Source: CAYZIC01 sp964478335 (GTDB taxonomy: Bacteria > Verrucomicrobiota > Kiritimatiellia > RFP12 > DVOR01). Taken from it: 64,000 nucleotides of DNA. A program made the translations under genes and the position numbers. The notes beneath the pieces were generated by a model. It ran no database searches. It was not told the origin of the DNA and saw nothing but the letters and a program-made list of their open reading frames with translations. Every line of letters starts with the position of its first letter. Within the stretch, counting starts at the first letter, position 1. Of this stretch, positions 61,276 to 64,000 are shown piece after piece. The stretch is from the NCBI GenBank assembly GCA_964478335.1, contig CAYZIC010000001.1, forward strand, positions 15,592 to 79,591. The letters run 5' to 3'.

Positions 61276-61545
61276 TCATTTTTTAACCTCCTTACTCCAA
61301 ATCTCCGCAAAAAAGGGCACAAGCCCATCCCTGCGACAATAATCGTCCATCTTTTGGCGCTCCTCACACGACATCTCGACCATCGCAAAAAAGAAATTAT
61401 GCCACGTATCAATTGCCAAAAATCCAACATCAAGTAAACTGCCTTCGCCGTCCCACTTTTCAAGCGCATCCTCACTTGCCCGATACGCCTTATACATCGC
61501 GTAAACGCGGTCAACCAGCTCACCCCGACAACAATCTCCACTCAT
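61276..61545 (-). CDS. Small early phage protein, unknown
   Basis: The protein has 89 residues, with helical acidic and aromatic stretches (RVYAMYKAYRASEDALEKWD, DTWHNFFFAMVEMSCEER) and a Cys pair at the start. GGAGG precedes ATG. No family is recognised. Confidence 0.6.
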   Translation of the reverse strand: MSGDCCRGELVDRVYAMYKAYRASEDALEKWDGEGSLLDVGFLAIDTWHNFFFAMVEMSCEERQKMDDYCRRDGLVPFFAEIWSKEVKK

Positions 61546-61767
61546 TTTTTTACCTCCGTAGTTTGCTAGTTAAACGAATCGACCGCACGATAGTTGCTTC
61601 GCACATGTTGTGACAGGAGCGTCACAATATCGCCGATAAACCACCGTCTACACGTGTAGAGAGGGAGTCCCATTATCCGCCAGCCATCGCTAAAAAAAGT
61701 TGCAGCTTGACCACCCGCTGCAGAGGTGTGGGTCACCCCACAACAAAAAAAAAGAGGCGACAAAGCA
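61546..61767. other. Gap with palindrome and second operator copy, no secure gene
   Basis: This 220-base stretch holds a perfect 14-base palindrome TCTACACGTGTAGA (61647-61660) and the second copy (61724-61738) of the 15-base operator. An open frame is present, but it lacks a ribosome site. Confidence 0.5.
61724..61738 (-). promoter_or_regulatory. Operator copy 2 (AGGTGTGGGTCACCC)
   Basis: This 15-base sequence is identical to that inside the promoter at 62175-62189. It lies just beyond the end of the second RHH gene, so the two operator copies bracket the RHH pair. The core GGGTCACCC is a near-palindrome. Confidence 0.65.
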
Positions 61768-61926
61768 CTACTTGCCATCGCAGCTAGCTGCGGTGACACA
61801 CACCTTATCGCTCAAAAAAGAGGCGCAAAGCGCACCAGCGCTTACGCCCTCTTTTTTTGCCTCAATCTCAATTGCCTCCAGCACTTCAGCTGGCAAGTAA
61901 AAAGTAATATCAGCAAACTTAGTCAT
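61768..61926 (-). CDS. Ribbon-helix-helix regulator 2
   Basis: ATG at 61926 follows AAGGAGG and overlaps the stop of the first RHH gene by eight bases. The 52-residue protein has a strand DITFYLPAE and helices VLEAIEIEAKKEGVSAGALC, an RHH fold. The codons for AKKEGVSAGALCASFL form a terminator-like hairpin (61820-61858). With its partner it probably forms a dimer and binds the operators around the pair. Confidence 0.7.
   Translation of the reverse strand: MTKFADITFYLPAEVLEAIEIEAKKEGVSAGALCASFLSDKVCVTAASCDGK
61815..61858. terminator. Terminator-like hairpin inside an RHH gene
   Basis: GAGGCG and CGCCCTC form an outer stem and AAGCGC-ACCA-GCGCTT an inner stem. A runs precede and T runs follow, so it could act on both strands. 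It lies wholly in coding sequence. Confidence 0.5.
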
Positions 61927-62104
61927 CACATTCCTCCTTATCAAACTTATAACCACGCTGCTCTAAGGCATCGCGGTAAAACCGAGTAATCAGCTCAGAC
62001 ATCGGTACTCCCAATCTCCGAGACTCCGATTCAAGCGCCTCCTTAACTTCTGCCGGCACATAAACCGACACGGAGCGCTTGTCCTTACTACGCTTATTTG
62101 GCAT
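61919..62104 (-). CDS. Ribbon-helix-helix regulator 1
   Basis: The 61-residue protein has a basic arm (MPNKRSKDKRS), strand VSVYVPAEV and helices KEALESESRRLGVPMSELITR, a clear Arc/CopG-type fold, plus an acidic tail (FDKEECDD). AAAGGAG precedes ATG. It is the first gene behind the strong early leftward promoter, which carries an operator in its spacer. This suggests that it represses its own operon and may be the phage's main early regulator. Confidence 0.75.
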   Translation of the reverse strand: MPNKRSKDKRSVSVYVPAEVKEALESESRRLGVPMSELITRFYRDALEQRGYKFDKEECDD

Positions 62105-62166
62105 AGTATTACTCCTTTCATGCTAATTTGTCAAAGATCAATGTTCTCATCTCTGAAAACGCCTCT

Positions 62167-62195
62167 ATAATAGCAGGTGTGGGTCACCCTGTCAA
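62167..62195 (-). promoter_or_regulatory. Early leftward promoter with operator in the spacer
   Basis: On the minus strand -35 TTGACA (plus 62190-62195) is perfect and -10 TATTAT (62167-62172) has one mismatch, at 17 bases. The operator AGGTGTGGGTCACCC (62175-62189) fills the spacer. The core from -10 downstream matches the promoter at 35959. Confidence 0.85.
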
Positions 62196-62213
62196 CCCCC
62201 TTTTTGCCTAAAG

Positions 62214-62252
62214 TTGTTAAAAAGTTACTAATTTTTAGTAAAAAGTTAACAA
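62214..62252. promoter_or_regulatory. 39-base nested palindrome between divergent promoters
   Basis: The order is TTGTTAA, AAAG, TTACTAA, TTT, TTAGTAA, AAAG, TTAACAA: both the inner and outer seven-base pairs are perfect inverted repeats about one centre at 62233. The spacers AAAG repeat directly. It sits between the leftward early and rightward integrase-side promoters, a natural place for a switch operator. Confidence 0.7.
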
Positions 62253-62268
62253 ATTGGCCAAAAGCCGC

Positions 62269-62296
62269 TTGCAAAATCCAAAAAATCAGTTAGAAT
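62269..62296 (+). promoter_or_regulatory. Rightward promoter for the integrase-side operon
   Basis: -35 TTGCAA (62269-62274) and -10 TAGAAT (62291-62296) are 16 bases apart. The first gene starts at 62349, with AAAAAGGA as ribosome site. Confidence 0.6.
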
Positions 62297-62348
62297 AGAA
62301 GCAAATAAACCACCATATTATCGCAACCTCATAAAAAGGACACCCACG

Positions 62349-62582
62349 ATGGATACCCAAAACACACCCCAGCCACCCGCTCAGCCACTCCGCTACCTGC
62401 TCTACCTCCTGACAACGATATGCAAGTATATCGCCATCTGCCTCGCGATCGCTAACCTATTTGCCCCAGACAAGCCAACCCCAGGGCTCATGCCATCTCC
62501 GCCCGAACAAGTCATCCTCTGGGCGATCGCAGCCATCATCCTCGCCGTACTCGCATACTCAATCAAGCCGCCACGGAGATAG
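62349..62582 (+). CDS. Small membrane protein ahead of the integrase
   Basis: This 77-residue protein has two membrane helices (YLLYLLTTICKYIAICLAIA and VILWAIAAIILAVLAYSI) and Pro-rich ends. It lies three bases ahead of the integrase gene, so the two are cotranscribed from the rightward promoter. It may act in immunity or superinfection exclusion, but this is only a guess from its place. Confidence 0.6.
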   Translation: MDTQNTPQPPAQPLRYLLYLLTTICKYIAICLAIANLFAPDKPTPGLMPSPPEQVILWAIAAIILAVLAYSIKPPRR

Positions 62583-62585
62583 ACC

Positions 62586-64000
62586 ATGCCCAGCAAGCAA
62601 GCCATCATCTATACCCGCGTGAGCTCAGCAGAGCAAGTGGCAGGCACATCCCTGGCCACACAAGAGCAAGACTGCCGAGCCTACGCAGCCCTCCACGGTT
62701 ACACCGTCAGGCAGCACTACACCGACCGAGGCGAGAGCGCCAAGACAGCAGACCGCCCAGCCCTCCAGCAAATGCTCAGCCATTGCCGCAAATCTCCACC
62801 AGCCGCACTCATCGTACACAAACTCGACCGCCTCAGCCGCAACGCCACCGACGGCCTCATCATCAAATCCACCCTCAAGGCCATCGGCTGCGAGACACTC
62901 TCAGCAACCGAGCCCGTCAGCCAAGACCCCGCAGGCGAGCTCCTCTCCACCATATTACTCGGGTTTGCGCAGCTAGACAATAGCATGAGAGCCAGCCGCT
63001 CACGCAGAGGCATGGCCGAGTTAGCCGCCCAAGGCTACTGGACCCACCAAGCACCAGACGGCTACCTCCTCGCCAAAGACCCCACCGGCAAACCCATCCT
63101 CACCATCGACCCAGACCGAGGCCCAGCCATCGCCACAATCCTCAAGTCAAGAGCCATCGACACCATCACCACCCACCAATACTACCAGGCCATGGCCAAC
63201 CTAGGCATCTCCAGAGGCACAGCCGCCAAGATCCTCCGTATGCCCATTTACGCAGGCATCATACAAAGTAAGCTCACCGACAACAAGCAGATCAAAGCCG
63301 CGTTTGACGGCCTGATCACCCCAGCAGACTACCTCCAACTACAAAAACGCATCAGCCCCCACCAAGCCAGACGCAGCGACGACACCAACTGGCTCAGAGG
63401 CCTCATCACCTGCACCAGCTGCGGAGGCAGCCTCTCACCCTATACCATCACAAAACCTAACGGCGACCGATACACCTATTACAAATGCGCCAAAAGCCAC
63501 ATCAATATCTCAGATAAAAAACTCATCGACCAGATACGTAAGATTATTAATCAGATGCCCATCCTCACAGCCATCCTCACCGCAGTCATCGACCGCGCCA
63601 AGAGCAAGGCAAAGACGATCGCAGAGCAGCAGCGACAGCTATTGCAAGCAACCAACGCCCACCGCCAAAAGCTCCTCAATCGCAGAGCAAAAGCAAAAGA
63701 TGCCTATTTAGACGACCTAATTAGCCGCGACGAGCTCATCGACACCCAAGCAGACATCGATCGCCAGCTCGCCCAGATCGACCTCACCACCCGCCAGCTC
63801 GACACCACCGAGACAGAGAGCCTAGACCGCATCGAGCAGCTCAGAGACCTCCTACGCAATCCAGCCAACTTTATTGACAATCTACCAAACGACAAAAAAG
63901 CCACCTTTATGAGGCGGCTTTTTGGGCGATTTGAGATATCTAACGATAAAAAAATAGTAGTTTCTAACCAAATAAAAGATTCTCTCTATAATATCTTACT
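62586..64000 (+). CDS. Large serine recombinase, phage integrase (3' end outside window)
   Basis: The frame begins at ATG 62586 and stays open to the window end (471 residues visible). The N-terminal resolvase domain has YTRVSSAEQ with the nucleophile Ser 13, then VHKLDRLSRN. A recombinase domain with AKILRMPIYAGII follows, then a zinc ribbon (CTSCGG with YYKCAK) and a long coiled coil, as in phage serine integrases. It should join attP and attB and so integrate the phage. The site itself would lie just past the window. The other arm is probably near 33.9 kb. Confidence 0.92.
   Translation, partial: MPSKQAIIYTRVSSAEQVAGTSLATQEQDCRAYAALHGYTVRQHYTDRGESAKTADRPALQQMLSHCRKSPPAALIVHKLDRLSRNATDGLIIKSTLKAIGCETLSATEPVSQDPAGELLSTILLGFAQLDNSMRASRSRRGMAELAAQGYWTHQAPDGYLLAKDPTGKPILTIDPDRGPAIATILKSRAIDTITTHQYYQAMANLGISRGTAAKILRMPIYAGIIQSKLTDNKQIKAAFDGLITPADYLQLQKRISPHQARRSDDTNWLRGLITCTSCGGSLSPYTITKPNGDRYTYYKCAKSHINISDKKLIDQIRKIINQMPILTAILTAVIDRAKSKAKTIAEQQRQLLQATNAHRQKLLNRRAKAKDAYLDDLISRDELIDTQADIDRQLAQIDLTTRQLDTTETESLDRIEQLRDLLRNPANFIDNLPNDKKATFMRRLFGRFEISNDKKIVVSNQIKDSLYNIL

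Noticed and set aside
61566..61799. Leftward frame of 77 residues after the RHH pair
   Set aside because: No ribosome site at any start, odd composition, and it holds the operator copy and a palindrome, so I treat it as non-coding.

Overview
The window suggests an anaerobic Gram-negative bacterium carrying an integrated tailed phage. A secretin, PilP-like and TolQ-like envelope proteins and lipoproteins point to two membranes, and HydF points to an [FeFe]-hydrogenase lifestyle. The pilin start sequences and gene styles remind me of the PVC group (Lentisphaerota or Kiritimatiellota), but this placement is an impression and not a proof. Bases 1 to about 33,850 look chromosomal. Bases from about 33,900 to the right edge look like a siphovirus-type prophage that continues past the window.

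The rightward chromosomal block (1-24,697) starts with an ECF-type importer module (EcfT, cut by the window start, and a double-ABC EcfA). Two flavodoxin-family genes follow, each ahead of a prepilin gene. Then comes a type IV pilus or type II secretion assembly operon: a third prepilin, PilM/GspL-like, PilO-like, PilB/GspE, PilC/GspF, PilP-like, secretin, TPR lipoprotein and PilT. An 11-C run sits directly before the pilT start. Next are a DUF2162-like membrane protein, a MotA/TolQ/ExbB-like channel, a DUF2149-like protein and a large membrane-anchored CobN-family chelatase. This set matches the HmuS-type anaerobic heme-handling cassettes. After a strong terminator, about 0.9 kb holds only decayed ISL3-family insertion sequence ends and a transposase remnant. 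Two further rightward genes encode a secreted protein with two F5/8-type domains and a protein with twelve CxxC zinc-finger motifs.

A leftward chromosomal operon (33,620 down to 24,594) follows, with tightly spaced or overlapping genes: a Gfo/Idh/MocA oxidoreductase, MetG, a small membrane protein, a TrmH-type RNA methyltransferase, a three-part TRAP transporter, HydF, SlyX and a small membrane protein.

In the prophage nearly everything is read leftward. From right to left there are two RHH regulators behind an operator-bearing promoter, small early genes, an SSB-like protein, a primase-helicase and a terminase. A terminator and a new promoter then separate these from the late genes: gpW-like joiner, portal, ClpP-like protease with a nested scaffold, capsid, tail genes including a probable -1 frameshift pair, tape measure, tail fibre and small membrane/lysis proteins. 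At the far left, a separate cassette of acidic proteins has its own promoter, whose core is nearly identical to the early RHH promoter. A rightward small membrane protein and a large serine integrase (cut by the window end) lie at the right edge. I see no intact tRNA, rRNA, CRISPR array, CI-type repressor or recognisable endolysin.
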